Source: Gracilariopsis chorda
Lineage: Eukaryota > Rhodophyta > Florideophyceae > Gracilariales > Gracilariaceae
Direction of reading: 5' to 3'
Length of the DNA stretch: 54,897 bases
Assembly (NCBI GenBank): GCA_003194525.1
Contig: NBIV01000373.1
Location: 1-54,897, forward strand
The notes beneath the pieces are model-generated. The model was given only the letters and a program-made list of their open reading frames with translations, did not search any database and had not been told where the DNA came from. How positions within the stretch are numbered: position 1 is the stretch's first letter; every line of letters starts with the position of its first letter. This document shows, piece after piece, positions 44,281 to 54,004 of this stretch. Position numbers and translations under genes: made by a program.

Positions 44281-44608
44281 TGTGTGTGTGTGTGGTCACG
44301 GGCCCGTGCCCCTAATTCCAAGGCAACGGTATTCGCTTTCTACAAGTAGAATGATAATTATCTACTCGACGGCTAAATTCCCCTAATAGACCCAATCGCA
44401 TCTCCATTTGGCTTCCTCATCCGGCGTAACTTTATAGTGTTTTGTAGCCTTTTCGGAAGGTCGGCACACCTCAACGGGCGGAACTGCATGTGCCCTGAGC
44501 GGGACTCGGTACTACCTTGCCGGTCCCTCACCATATACAACGGTATCCAGCGCAAGCGATTTAACATCGATATTCCAGATGGGCTACGACAACTTTGACG
44601 CCCGTTCA
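44281..44608 (+). repeat. Interspersed repeat R, copy 3 (right arm of inverted repeat)
   Basis: 328 bp beginning with (TG)7, then GTGCCCCTAATTCCAAGG, and ending GGGCTACGACAACTTTGACG. It is the best preserved copy together with copy 2. It does not code for a clear protein. Confidence 0.9.
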
Positions 44609-44892
44609 TATATGTGTCCATACGTGCGGACAGCTGGGGCTTGTATGACACAATGATGAGCTACGCAACCGAAAAGTATGATCATTCCTTCTGACACAGC
44701 TGATAATAAAGATAATCTTGTGAACTGAAGCGGAGTCACTGGTGAAGGATTAATTTTACCGAGAGGGATCAGACGCGAAGCCCGTTTCCTTGCCATCGGG
44801 GCAGAATCGTTTTCGAACTCAGCAATGAAATGGATCTCGTAAAACGGCACATTGGAGAAAACAGTGGGTGGGATTAGCATTCGAATACATGT

Positions 44893-45126
44893 CTGTGTGG
44901 GCGTGTGTATGTGCATTTATGGGTAGTGCCCCTAGTTCGAGGCAACGGTGTTAGTTTCAAGACTGCCTTGAGCCTTTTCTGAAGGTCGGCATATCTGGGT
45001 GCGTGGAAATGCGTGTGCCCTGAGAGGGGCTCGCCGACAGCTCCTGGAAGATTGCTCACCACAATACCATCCCACGCAAAGGTTGGCGTGGTTCGAGATC
45101 GGCTTCAACAACTTTGACACTCATCG
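44893..45126 (+). repeat. Interspersed repeat R, copy 4 (internal deletion)
   Basis: Has both ends of the R family (TG-rich start, GTGCCCCTAGTTCGAGGCAA, and GGCTTCAACAACTTTGACAC) but lacks about 90 bp of the middle. Confidence 0.75.
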
Positions 45127-45261
45127 AATCCGTGTCAGAAAGCAGCTTTCAGGGCAGAAATCATCCCAGGCACCAGCATCTACTAAGAGAATTGAAGTAA
45201 GCAGGAAACCTGAGGTATGCTTATCTCTGCTTCGCACAATAAAATGCTCTCGACCTCGCAC

Positions 45262-45560
45262 GTAATTAAAATCGTCCAGAGGAAATGGGTTGAAGTTGAA
45301 GCTGTCAGGTCATGTTCAGAGCTGCGGTACCGAGTCTGTTTCTGCGAACAGCTAGTGGCCCCGCTTTTATCACAATGTGCATTATCCCGCCCGTCGTGGT
45401 GTGCCGACCTTCCTGCTGGTGCGAATCTGGAGGAAGCAGAATGGATCCGTAACTGGGTCTGCCTCGAGGACTTGGCTTTCGCGGCAGAGGCTAGCTTCTT
45501 ATGGAGTTAGTACGTCGCCGTCGGAATTCAGCTTCGTCTGTTCAAACCCAACAACAATAA
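45262..45560 (+). repeat. Interspersed repeat S, copy 2
   Basis: Counterpart of 36,187-36,520. An open frame (45,217-45,510) crosses it and reads KWVEVEAVRSCSELRYRVCF and EEAEWIRNWVCLEDLAF, which looks protein-like, but I recognise no family. Its GGTGTGCCGACCTTCC block is also found on the reverse strand of repeat R. Confidence 0.6.
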
Positions 45561-46057
45561 CAATGCTCTCTTTGTCTCGTTCCATGTACCTTCCGGTGAC
45601 AGAAATTGAGGGAAGCGCCGATTTTGAAACTAAGTGCGCTTTCGGGAACTCGCTTCGATGGTGAGTCGAAGTCACAGAAGAAGACTAGCGCTACAGAACA
45701 GTAGCGGTGCCACTTCGTCTGCTCGTAGAGAACATCAATGGACAAGAGCTCAAGAAGAATATGGGAAGCAAACAGAAGGACCTCATTTTTATTGTTGATG
45801 TACAGCTCGCTCCGTCAATTCAGGAACGCGGAAGGATAAAGAATAGTCGAGTAAGCAGTCGATGTTTCTGTGTTTGTGGTTGCGTTTACCGGAGTGGTTG
45901 CAGGCTTCCGAAAGGATCCGATCTGCCCGTTTCGCTTCAGTCTGAAGAGGAAGTCGATGCGTCCTGGTGATGCGGCCAACTTCTGTCCAGCAAACTCTGG
46001 TGTCACGGAGGCTGTCCTTCTCCACGCAATCAAAGGGACTTGAACCGGACAGTATCA
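45561..46057. other. Unassigned region downstream of HLIP gene 1
   Basis: No gene recognised. Confidence 0.4.
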
Positions 46058-46366
46058 TTACAAACCAAGGGCATGGGTGATGGAAGCGATGTCACCCAGA
46101 GCAGCGACTTGTCCGACGATTCCCTTTCCAGTGATGGCCTCAGTTACAATGGCAAGAACAATGCCGAGCATAGCGGCACGACCGTTCAACACCTCCGAGA
46201 AGGCAGTGAAACCTTGTGGGATACGTTCCTTATCAGCCATCATGATGGTTGCAGAACGACGAGCTGGGAGTGCGACGATACTGCGGGAGGTGAAGGAAGT
46301 ATTTGAAACGGAAGGGATAGTACGTGCTAGCACGGGAGTAGCGGCGACGAACGCGGTGCTGACCAT
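46058..46366 (-). CDS. High-light-inducible-like protein (single-helix LHC relative), plastid
   Basis: 102 codons, ATG at 46,366, stop TAA. Residues 1 to about 43 are Ser/Thr/Ala-rich with Arg and a Phe at position 6, typical of a primary-plastid transit peptide. The mature part carries the chlorophyll-binding motif E-x2-NGRAAM-x-G (58-68), which starts one transmembrane helix, followed by the T-G-K-G-I-V-G-Q-V segment common to HLIP/OHP proteins. Such proteins bind chlorophyll and carotenoid and protect or help assemble photosystems. A TATA box lies 120 bp upstream. A paralog is 1.8 kb to the right on the same strand. Confidence 0.92.
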   Translation of the reverse strand: MVSTAFVAATPVLARTIPSVSNTSFTSRSIVALPARRSATIMMADKERIPQGFTAFSEVLNGRAAMLGIVLAIVTEAITGKGIVGQVAALGDIASITHALGL

Positions 46367-46485
46367 TTTGTGATAAAGCTGTGAAAGTGAGATAGGTTGA
46401 CTGTGGGTAACTGCAAGAGAGTGGGTTGCGGAGGGATGGTGATAGAGCGAAGGAACAGGGTGATAGTGAATTCAGAGGGAACGAG

Positions 46486-46493
46486 TATTTATA
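46486..46493 (-). promoter_or_regulatory. TATA box of HLIP gene 1
   Basis: TATAAATA on the minus strand, 120 bp before the ATG at 46,366. The region between them is pyrimidine-rich on the coding strand, as in a 5' UTR. Confidence 0.65.
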
Positions 46494-46496
46494 CGG

Positions 46497-48181
46497 TCTG
46501 TTGTCCCTGCCGACAGGTACCCGGGCAGAAGACTTTAGTTGTTGCATGTAATCTCATCACAATCTGAAATCGTAGTGATTGTCACACTGCGCAAGGATCA
46601 CAGACTTCAGTTTGCAGCGCCAGCACTGTTCTACAAGATACTATCTCTCCGCGAACCGTTCTGTGAAAGGCGGAGATGACATGAACCGGTCCCGACGGTA
46701 ATTAACTCATTCCTCTGGATTCATTCAAGAAGCGTCTGGAAGCTCTGCGCGCCGCGTCACACATGATGCCGACAGATGACGAGAGCCACATAATCTTAAC
46801 ACCAGGGGCGAAACGGCATGCGACGTGACACGTGTAGATTTTAGGTGGATATTCTGGTGTCTGTTGAGGAGATCTTGTGGTCAGAAAAAGGTTTACTCTT
46901 GGGTCATCATTGTTACACCATTCCGCACAGCGTTCAGGGGAGCGGCTTTGATATCTGTCCATATACTGCACATCCATTGATCCAGGATGGTTCCGATTTT
47001 GCTTCCCCACAAATCAAGGCCACAATGCTTATCTTGTTCATACCGTTACAACACAGACTTGCATGGGATGTGATGCCCGCCGCTCGACGGACCTCTGTTT
47101 CTCGGAAACCGTACACTTCAATTGCTGCGTTACGGCAGCTGTAGCATTGGTATTGAACTGCTTCAGACACCTGTACTCGCATTCGTGTGCCAGTCGCTAC
47201 GCATCGCACATGCTCTTGTTAATGGTGAAACCGAAATTACAACTCATAGCGGAGGTGAGGATCATCGCAGGCTTGTGCACAGCCTTGAGTTTGTCGGGCA
47301 GGACCAAGCTTGATACAGGATATCAGGCCGTCGGGGCGGAAACAATACGAAGACACAACCCCTTTTTTTTTTATTCACGACGCAAGTTGTTGTTGCTGCC
47401 TTTCACAACAACAGAGACAGCGAAGACACCACCAGCTCCGCTCGCTTCTCGGGTCCTCAAGTTTCTGGACCTCATCATCAATGTGGACTACCACTGTAGT
47501 TCATGTTTTATGGTAATGTTGTGTATCTCCGGGATCGTGTATCAAGCATGTTGGGGGTGTGATCTCCGGTCCTGCCCGACAAACGTGTTATCAACCTCTG
47601 TCCTCGCTCCAGACCCCAAATCCTAGGTGCAATAATCAGGCCTCGGCTTTGTCTCGGCTCGATATTGCACCTCGGACTGGTGTCTTGGAGCTTGGACCGG
47701 TCGATAACTTATACTTAAGTTGATAACTTTTACGTGTTTACTTTTTGTGGTGTTTGCGATTGATAGTAACACAAAAAGATACGGAGGTGAATGTCGCGGT
47801 TGCTCAAGCAGCACAGCAAACGAACGGAACACACCTCTCTCGCGTCCTTCTTCTGGCTTTCGGCGTCGGTAGCAGACCACGCAAGCAAGGGAGGGGCACC
47901 CTTGTCGTTTCAGCAGCATACTTGTCGAAATAATTACAAACGTCTGATTTGCGTCGCACAACGCGCCACTGGTTATTTCACCAAATATTGTGGGCTAGTG
48001 TTGCTCAGGACGACAACTGTTGGAAAGCTGCTTGTCAATGCAGTTTCCAAGATGTAAAGTAACTAAGAAGAGCAGCTGTGAGGAGGGTAGGCCAAAAAGT
48101 ATTTGTTCAAGAATAAGACTGTAGGTTTACATCGAGTATGTTGCTACAAAAAAATGCTATCGAACCGTCGCCGGTGACGTT
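46497..48181. other. Region between the two HLIP genes
   Basis: No recognisable gene. The plus-strand frame 47,063-47,626 (ATG start, 187 codons) is the longest, but its Cys/Ser/Leu-rich content has no motif and I treat it as unproven. Confidence 0.4.
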
Positions 48182-48493
48182 TTAGTTTCCTAGGGCTGAG
48201 GCGAGGTTGACGATCTCGAAGACGGAACCGACTTGTCCAAGAATGCCCTTGCCGGTGATAAGCTCAGTGACGACGGCCAGGGAGAATCCTAGCATGGCTG
48301 CTCTACCGTTGAGCATTTCCGAGAAGGATGTAAAGCCCTGGGGAATTTTCTGCATTTCGGGCCCCTCGCCGGCCATCCGGAGGGCGGCACGACGGAGCGG
48401 AGTCACCGCGACGGAGCGGCGGGAAGTAATGGAAGCTGCGCCAACGGCGGTGCTGCTGCGGGAGATGATCGGGGTGGGGGAAACGAAGGCCAT
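48182..48493 (-). CDS. High-light-inducible-like protein paralog, plastid
   Basis: 103 codons, ATG at 48,493, stop TAA. The upstream in-frame extension to 48,793 is rejected because the TATA box falls inside it. A presequence of about 40 residues has Phe3 and many Ser/Arg. The mature part has the motif E-x2-NGRAAM-x-GF (59-70) and a single predicted membrane helix ending in T-G-K-G-I-L-G-Q-V-G. Mature regions of the two paralogs are strongly similar (IPQGFTxFSExLNGRAAM), while the transit peptides differ. Role as for the first copy: plastid pigment-binding photoprotection. Confidence 0.92.
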   Translation of the reverse strand: MAFVSPTPIISRSSTAVGAASITSRRSVAVTPLRRAALRMAGEGPEMQKIPQGFTSFSEMLNGRAAMLGFSLAVVTELITGKGILGQVGSVFEIVNLASALGN

Positions 48494-48605
48494 TGTTGAA
48501 GTTGTAGGTGTAGGAGATGAAAGAAGCAGGAAAAGTGGAGTGCGAGGTGTGAGGAAGGATGGTGGGAAGGATATACATTGGCGAGATGGAGCGGCGGAAG
48601 TAGCA

Positions 48606-48613
48606 TTTAAATA
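48606..48613 (-). promoter_or_regulatory. TATA-like box of HLIP gene 2
   Basis: TATTTAAA on the minus strand, 113 bp before the ATG at 48,493, nearly the same spacing as in the paralog. Confidence 0.55.
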
Positions 48614-49532
48614 GTGCGTGAGAGGCTGGGTAAATGCAAAAGAACATTGAATAAGCATACCAATATACAATGGAGAACGTGGAAATGCAACCTCAAACAG
48701 AAATCGGCATCCTCTAGCAGTTCTGTTCACGGCCACAACGCGATGGTTGCTGCTATCTCCGACTGCAGATTTCCGCAAGAAAGAACGAGACACGCAACCT
48801 GGGCAGTCCCTCCACCGCGCCTGCCCAGTTCAACGGTGACAAGAATCAGAGAGCACCAACCGGTGCGCGGGCACGAGCTGAATCTACACGGTGTATTTTG
48901 AGTAAAGACATACCCAATCACAGTGCAGAGTACGGACTGGCGCAGAGAGTGCAGCATCGGAGAGTACGGTCTTCTAAGGTCATATATGAGCATATGCATC
49001 GAACCAGTCACAGGCCGGAGTTCAGGTTCATGTCCCGTGGATGCCATCTGTACCAAAACACGATGTACCAAATCACTCTTTTCATAGTCCCAACCAATCA
49101 ACCCACAGTCCAAAAAGAGGGCGTTTTCTCTTCTTTACCGCAAACCACTAGAGTCGCGCACATCGTGTCAAAAAACTCCGATGCTGCATCAATCTCCAAT
49201 CTGAACGTGCAAAAACGTCACTTGTTTATCCGACATCCTGAAGATGTTAGATTAATCCCCTTTGGACTGAAACACATACGATGATTTGACGTGCTGCTGT
49301 CTGTAAAGATCGTTGTTTGAAATTGTTGTTCAGGTTCGATTAGAGCATCAAAAAGGGGTTTTTATTCACACATCAGGGACACAAAATTGTAAAATCAAGC
49401 AGACTGTTCCATCGTCTTGGCGTTGATTAAATCTAAAGACATATTGAAATACCGGTATATTTGAGATCCCATGTGAGCATTTTATATGATGAGGCCATGG
49501 AATGATAAAAAACACCTCATCAAAAAAATTAG
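48614..49532. other. Unassigned region
   Basis: No gene recognised. The plus frame 48,898-49,284 (128 codons) is without motif. Confidence 0.4.
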
Positions 49533-50471
49533 TCAAGCTATTTTGAGCTTAATCGTGTTAAACTCGAAGAAGTAGAAAGATTTTTCAAAGACTTAAGAGC
49601 ACATTATGGAATAGTGGTCGAAAGACTCAATAGTTCGGCTTATTGCGCATTGCGCAATCACCTATCGCAATTGATCATTAATGACCGAAACCAAGCAGTC
49701 CATAATGTCTTTATCAAAACTTGCTACAACGGGAAGTACTTATGTAATGTACTCATAAGTGCCGTAATATCCAGTCTTGAACCGAAGAAAGAAGTTGTTT
49801 TCTGTAGTTTTCTGAATGATGCATATCTCGTGGGTTTAGCAAAGTCTTTTTATTCTACGACGTGTTCTACTCAGTACAGAATCTAACATCTCGATGTGTT
49901 TGTTGCAACATTTCGAGAGAAGCATTTTGTAGAAGAATCGGACGTTACAACTGTCTTATGCCTTCTGACCTTCAGCGGTGAAAAATGGAGACTTATTGTA
50001 GGAACTCGCGATATTAGTGCCTTGAGAAAACAAGAGCTTAGAGCAGTGTTTTTTGGGGATAGCTTGAGATGGAAGTGTCCTATTTATATTCTTAACTTCT
50101 TCAAAGCGGTGTTTGATATAGCTTTTCCGCAATCTTCAGTACGATGGCACATCTCACCGGATAACTACCTTTTGGATACACTGAAGTTCCAAAGGAAGCC
50201 CAATGGTTATAGCTGTGACGCATACGCCCTCGCAGGGTTCTGCAAGTTTGCTGAAACACCCAAGATCCTGCCTGACAAGACGTTTGCTTCAGGGAACGAT
50301 AACTCTCTAACAGATCGTTTCCGATGGAGTTCAGCCAAAGTGAGGGTTTTGAATATAATTCTTGCAGCAGAAGAGAGTGGCTCCGAAGAAATAGGGGAGG
50401 GAGATTTGTCTGCTTTTCAGCACAATAACAAGATAGAACTGCTCAAAGAACGAAAAAGAAGTGCAAGGTAG
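49533..50471 (+). pseudogene. Ulp1/C48 protease-like ORF of a Mutator-like element
   Basis: One frame, open after a TAG near 49,530 and interrupted only by a TAA at 49,884-49,886. The second half matches the C48 cysteine-protease layout: DVTTVLCLLTFSGEKWRL (usual H-W-x-L site), VFFGDSL (usual D-S), then FQRKPNGYSCDAYALAGF with the nucleophile Cys. The catalytic His before Trp is Lys here, so peptidase activity is unlikely. C48 domains are carried by several DNA transposons, including Mutator-like ones, and a MULE transposase lies 2 kb downstream on the same strand. No ATG begins the conserved part. Confidence 0.6.
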
Positions 50472-50539
50472 ACGAGCAGCAGAATGGGGATGCGATGGAC
50501 ACTAAAACTGATGGAGGCCTTGAAAAATAATCCACTTGC

Positions 50540-51727
50540 GTGATAGAAAGTGAAACAACTAGCGACGTAATTCGAACACCGTTCTCATCCCTTGAGAATG
50601 GCTTTCCAATTGAAGATGGAAAGGCTGAAGTAGATAGGAAAGAGTCGCGCGAAGGGTATCTAGAGGTAGTTCGGAGAAAAGAGGGTATGTGGTATGGAAA
50701 GGAGTACGACGAATGTGTACTGCACTACCACCAACAAAGTCGAATCAGATTTGCTGACTCAGCATGTTTCCTTTCTTGTCTTATCGAAGATATGCTGCAA
50801 TCTATATTGAAGAGAGATGGTAACAGTACTGGGAACAGTGATGCAAACGATAAGGGAAGAACGAGGAGGGGGAGAGGCCGGTATATCGCATCCATTTTGG
50901 TCGTCGCGAATGAAGCGAATAAGAAATGGGAAGTATCTGATCTGCCATAATTCGTGTTTCAAATGTGTAGAGCAGGGGAGACGTTTAGATTGCAACGCTT
51001 TCAGAAGATATCCAGGAAGTTCGTACAAGACCATCACCTCATCAACGCACGATTACGTTGTGTGCGCTACAAACGTCCCGATTCCTGTCGTGCAGCAATA
51101 CGTGCGAAGTTGCAGAGTTCTAAAATGGCTTGGTCGCTCTCTAGAACGTCCACTCATAATCAAGAACCATTGGTGGCTTCTGATACCAAATCAATCGAAC
51201 GATATGATGCTTTTATCAAATCAATTTGTAATAGAACCGGAGAATGGAGGAAGGACAAGGCTTTCATGGATGCAGCTGGTAGTTGGAAGTGTTTTGAAGA
51301 CACTCTGAATCTCTTTTATGACCGGAAACGCCACTTGTTACCGAGGACTTCGGTGGGGGTTAGACAAGGTCCTGTTCCTGGGGTCGTAACAGCTACACAA
51401 CCACAAAGGAATGCAATTCAGGAAAGAATACGTTTCCCTCGACTTGCGCCTCGTATTGCTGGAGAAGAAATGCTACGGAGTGAGGATGAACCTCGCTGTG
51501 CAGAGGGGCTGGACTCTGTGCAGAGTTGTTTTGAAGACGTAGAATGCATGGAGTCAGGCAATGAAATTCCCGAAGCGCATGAAAAGGGATGTGTCCAGAG
51601 GAAACCAAATATTGAACTCGCGGTCGCCGAAGGTAGTATAAAAACAGCTGGGACAGATCCGAAGATATCTCCGCTCCAAATGGAGTATCAGACCACATTG
51701 TGGTACAGGACAAAAGCCTTGCCATAG
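50540..51727 (+). pseudogene. Unidentified ORF of the Mutator-like element, one in-frame TAA
   Basis: A single frame of about 390 codons with a TAA at 50,948-50,950. Highly charged and without a domain I can name. In the overlapping frame from 50,817 a FLYWCH-like pattern can be read near 50,935-51,060 (C-x2-C...C-N-A...T-H-D-Y), which suggests a frameshift in an original zinc-finger ORF. I cannot say which frame was coding at each point. Confidence 0.4.
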
Positions 51728-51883
51728 ATAGTTTCTTGGACTACGATTCTGTTCTTCTCTATCATCTCTTTGGCAATAACTCAGCGAAATACTCTTTGCA
51801 ATATTTTCAGGATAGCTGTTTGAAAGAATCATCGGACGAGAGCTCAGAGAAACCGAATACCGCAGCGGACGCAGCAGGAAAAA

Positions 51884-53161
51884 GTGGGGCGCTGTTTGCA
51901 GAATCTGTACTCTTCTTTATATCATAGATACAGGAGAAGGCCTCGGGTCATATGTTCTGGAACAAGTACACCACATTGCGTCTTGCTTCGGGTACAATTT
52001 TTCACTCGCACATCAACGTATCACAAGCATCTAACCGCTCTCTCTGGTAGCAAAGGTACTACGAGGAATAATTCTGTGCTTGAAAGGACACTCACTAGGT
52101 GCAAGGGAGAATCCTGTCCATTTGAGTGTGTTATAAGGACTTGAAATGTGATGTCGAGCAAGGAGAGAGATGAAAGAAATGTTAAGTTGTACTCATGCCG
52201 CATGAAAGCTACGATGCATAGCCACGCTCCTGATCGCGCATCAGTGAGGAACCAACTACCACCAGATCTCCAAAATGAAGCTTCAGAACTGAAACATGCG
52301 CTCCATATTCCATTCGGCAATATTATGCAGCTATTGTAACGTAAATATAGAGTCTTAATCGATCGAAAGTCTCTGCGAAATCTTTCGTATGTCCAAGACA
52401 CAGAAACACCAAGTGGTGAAGATTGCATGCGATTGTGCAAGGAGCTGCTACGTATTCGCGATTAAAACAATGAAAACAAGGTCTTTCTTTCTATTACGGA
52501 GGATGGGAGGTTAGAGTTGGCCTCTTGGACCTACAAGGATTGGCTTGATGACTACGCTCCGTGCAGTCTTGTACCCGATGTCAGCATTGAATGCAAGGCC
52601 CTTTCCAACCACTTTGGGTTACCACTTCTTACTATGAATTGCCGCTCCAACGACGGCTTTGTACTAACATTCTTTATGGGGTTCATTTCAAGCGAAACCG
52701 AAGAATGCTTCTTGCCAATACTGAAAGATTTCAGCTCCACAATAGGCGTTTCGCCCGCAATGATAGCTATGGATCAGATCATAGCTTGTATTAATGCAAC
52801 CAAAAAGGTATTTCCGCTTTCTTACATATCGCTTGACGAGTGGCATCTCAACCAGAATCAGTTAAAAAACTGTGTTAACTGGTGTTCCAAGATAGGGAGA
52901 AAGCAGATGATTTAACAGATGTCGAAGGAACTGTTTAAAATTAGGCAGTCGAAGACGGAAGACGGTTTCATATCTCGTCGAAAAGAATTAGAAAGAACAT
53001 ACTTTTACTCTTTTCGAGTAGAACCTCCTCTGCGGTTCACATTTCGCTACTGGAAACATCACGAGATGGTCAATGCTTTCTATCGCAATCAATTCGTGGC
53101 GTTTCGTTTCTTGTTCCAGGGTACTGCTTACACCGAGAGCTCAAAACGCCTTTTATCGTAG
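51884..53161 (+). pseudogene. MULE transposase with FAR1-like zinc finger, nonsense-riddled
   Basis: One frame runs for 425 codons without a frameshift but with four stops: TGA 52,142, TAA 52,337, TAA 52,463 and TAA 52,913. Order: a DNA-binding finger of FAR1/WRKY-GCM1 type (C-K-G-E-S-C-P-F near 52,110, M-H-S-H near 52,215), then the DDE core of Mutator-like transposases from about 52,610 (PLLTMNCRSNDGF, SSETEECFLPILKDF, AMDQIIACINATKKVFP, DEWHLNQNQ). The tail after the last stop still reads in frame. It is a dead transposase. Together with the C48 ORF upstream this resembles a Ulp1-bearing (Kaonashi-type) MULE. Confidence 0.75.
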
Positions 53162-53307
53162 GCACATTGTTCAAAAAGAAAGTCCCACTTTGGAACATTC
53201 CATGGACTATGGCCAAATCTAACCGCGAAGAAAGAAAGAAGACCGCTTTCTGGCGAGGGTCAAATCCTTGAAGTCCCAGAGCTGGACTCATCGTAGAATC
53301 GCAACCT
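53162..53307. other. Boundary region between MULE and element 4 LTR
   Basis: No gene or terminal inverted repeat recognised. Confidence 0.35.
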
Positions 53308-53968
53308 GACAGCTCCCGGTACCAAAGTACATACTAGAGAAGCTTATCCTAGATTAATTGTGGAATAGCGGACGTGCGGGTAAGGTGGGGAATGCGAGTA
53401 ACCGAGCGGATGACGGACCGGGAATCGGACAGGTTGTACACGTGCGTGCTTGTGCACATGATCAGAAACGCGTACCGAGATTTTCCGTGCGGTACACTAA
53501 TTTTTAGTATTTTCTAGCTAGGGTAGTATTAAGTGACCCAGGTGCGGCCGACGGGCCTGCACCTCGAGGCCCATTACAGTGCCCTCGAGGTGAGCCACTA
53601 GGGCCTGGGCTAGTATATAGGTACCACTACGGTCACTACCCTTTTCGAGTAAAGCCAGACGTTTCTTGACCAAGTCTACGAGCACCTACTTCTAGTTCGC
53701 GATACAGACGGCGCACTAGGTAGCGCAGCTAGTCCGACCGGTCACCACTAGTGGTACACGACCGCCAACACCCAACGCGTGCACACTGACCACGCCTGGC
53801 GCAGTTGTCCGTCCGGTTCCACCGCCCTCGCCCGACGTCTCCTGACCAACCGCTTCGGATCCTTGAGCCCATTCTCCGTCCGGGCTTCCTAGGAAACTAC
53901 ACCCACCAACCGCTGAAGCCTCGGCCGACCGGTTGGCACCTTTCATTTAAGCACTACGCTTCCCCACA
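53308..53968 (+). mobile_element. Putative 5' LTR of Gypsy-like element 4
   Basis: The 3' end CCCCACA (53,968) is one base before the PBS and is well supported. The start is estimated from the position of a hairpin. It contains two strong stems: AGGTGCGGCC/GGCCTGCACCT (53,540-53,564) and CACCTCGAGG/CCTCGAGGTG (about 53,560-53,594). A TATA-like TAGTATATAGG is near 53,612. Confidence 0.5.
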
Positions 53969-53969
53969 T

Positions 53970-53987
53970 TGGTCTCCCGACCTAGAA
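53970..53987 (+). promoter_or_regulatory. Primer-binding site of element 4
   Basis: TGGTCTCCCGACCTAGAA, one base different from element 2. Confidence 0.75.
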
Positions 53988-54004
53988 AACCAATACGGGC
54001 CGAA

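Noticed and set aside
47063..47626. 187-codon plus-strand ORF between the HLIP genes
   Set aside because: ATG start, but no domain, odd composition and no context. Too weak to call a gene.
48182..48793. Longer HLIP 2 reading frame beginning at 48,793
   Set aside because: The extra 100 codons are low-complexity and include the TATA-like box. The ATG at 48,493 gives a normal transit peptide and matches the paralog.
10848..52915. Stop-codon reassignment (TAA/TAG = Gln) to explain the in-frame stops
   Set aside because: Host genes here end in TAA or TGA, TGA also interrupts transposon frames, and PreP uses ordinary Gln codons.
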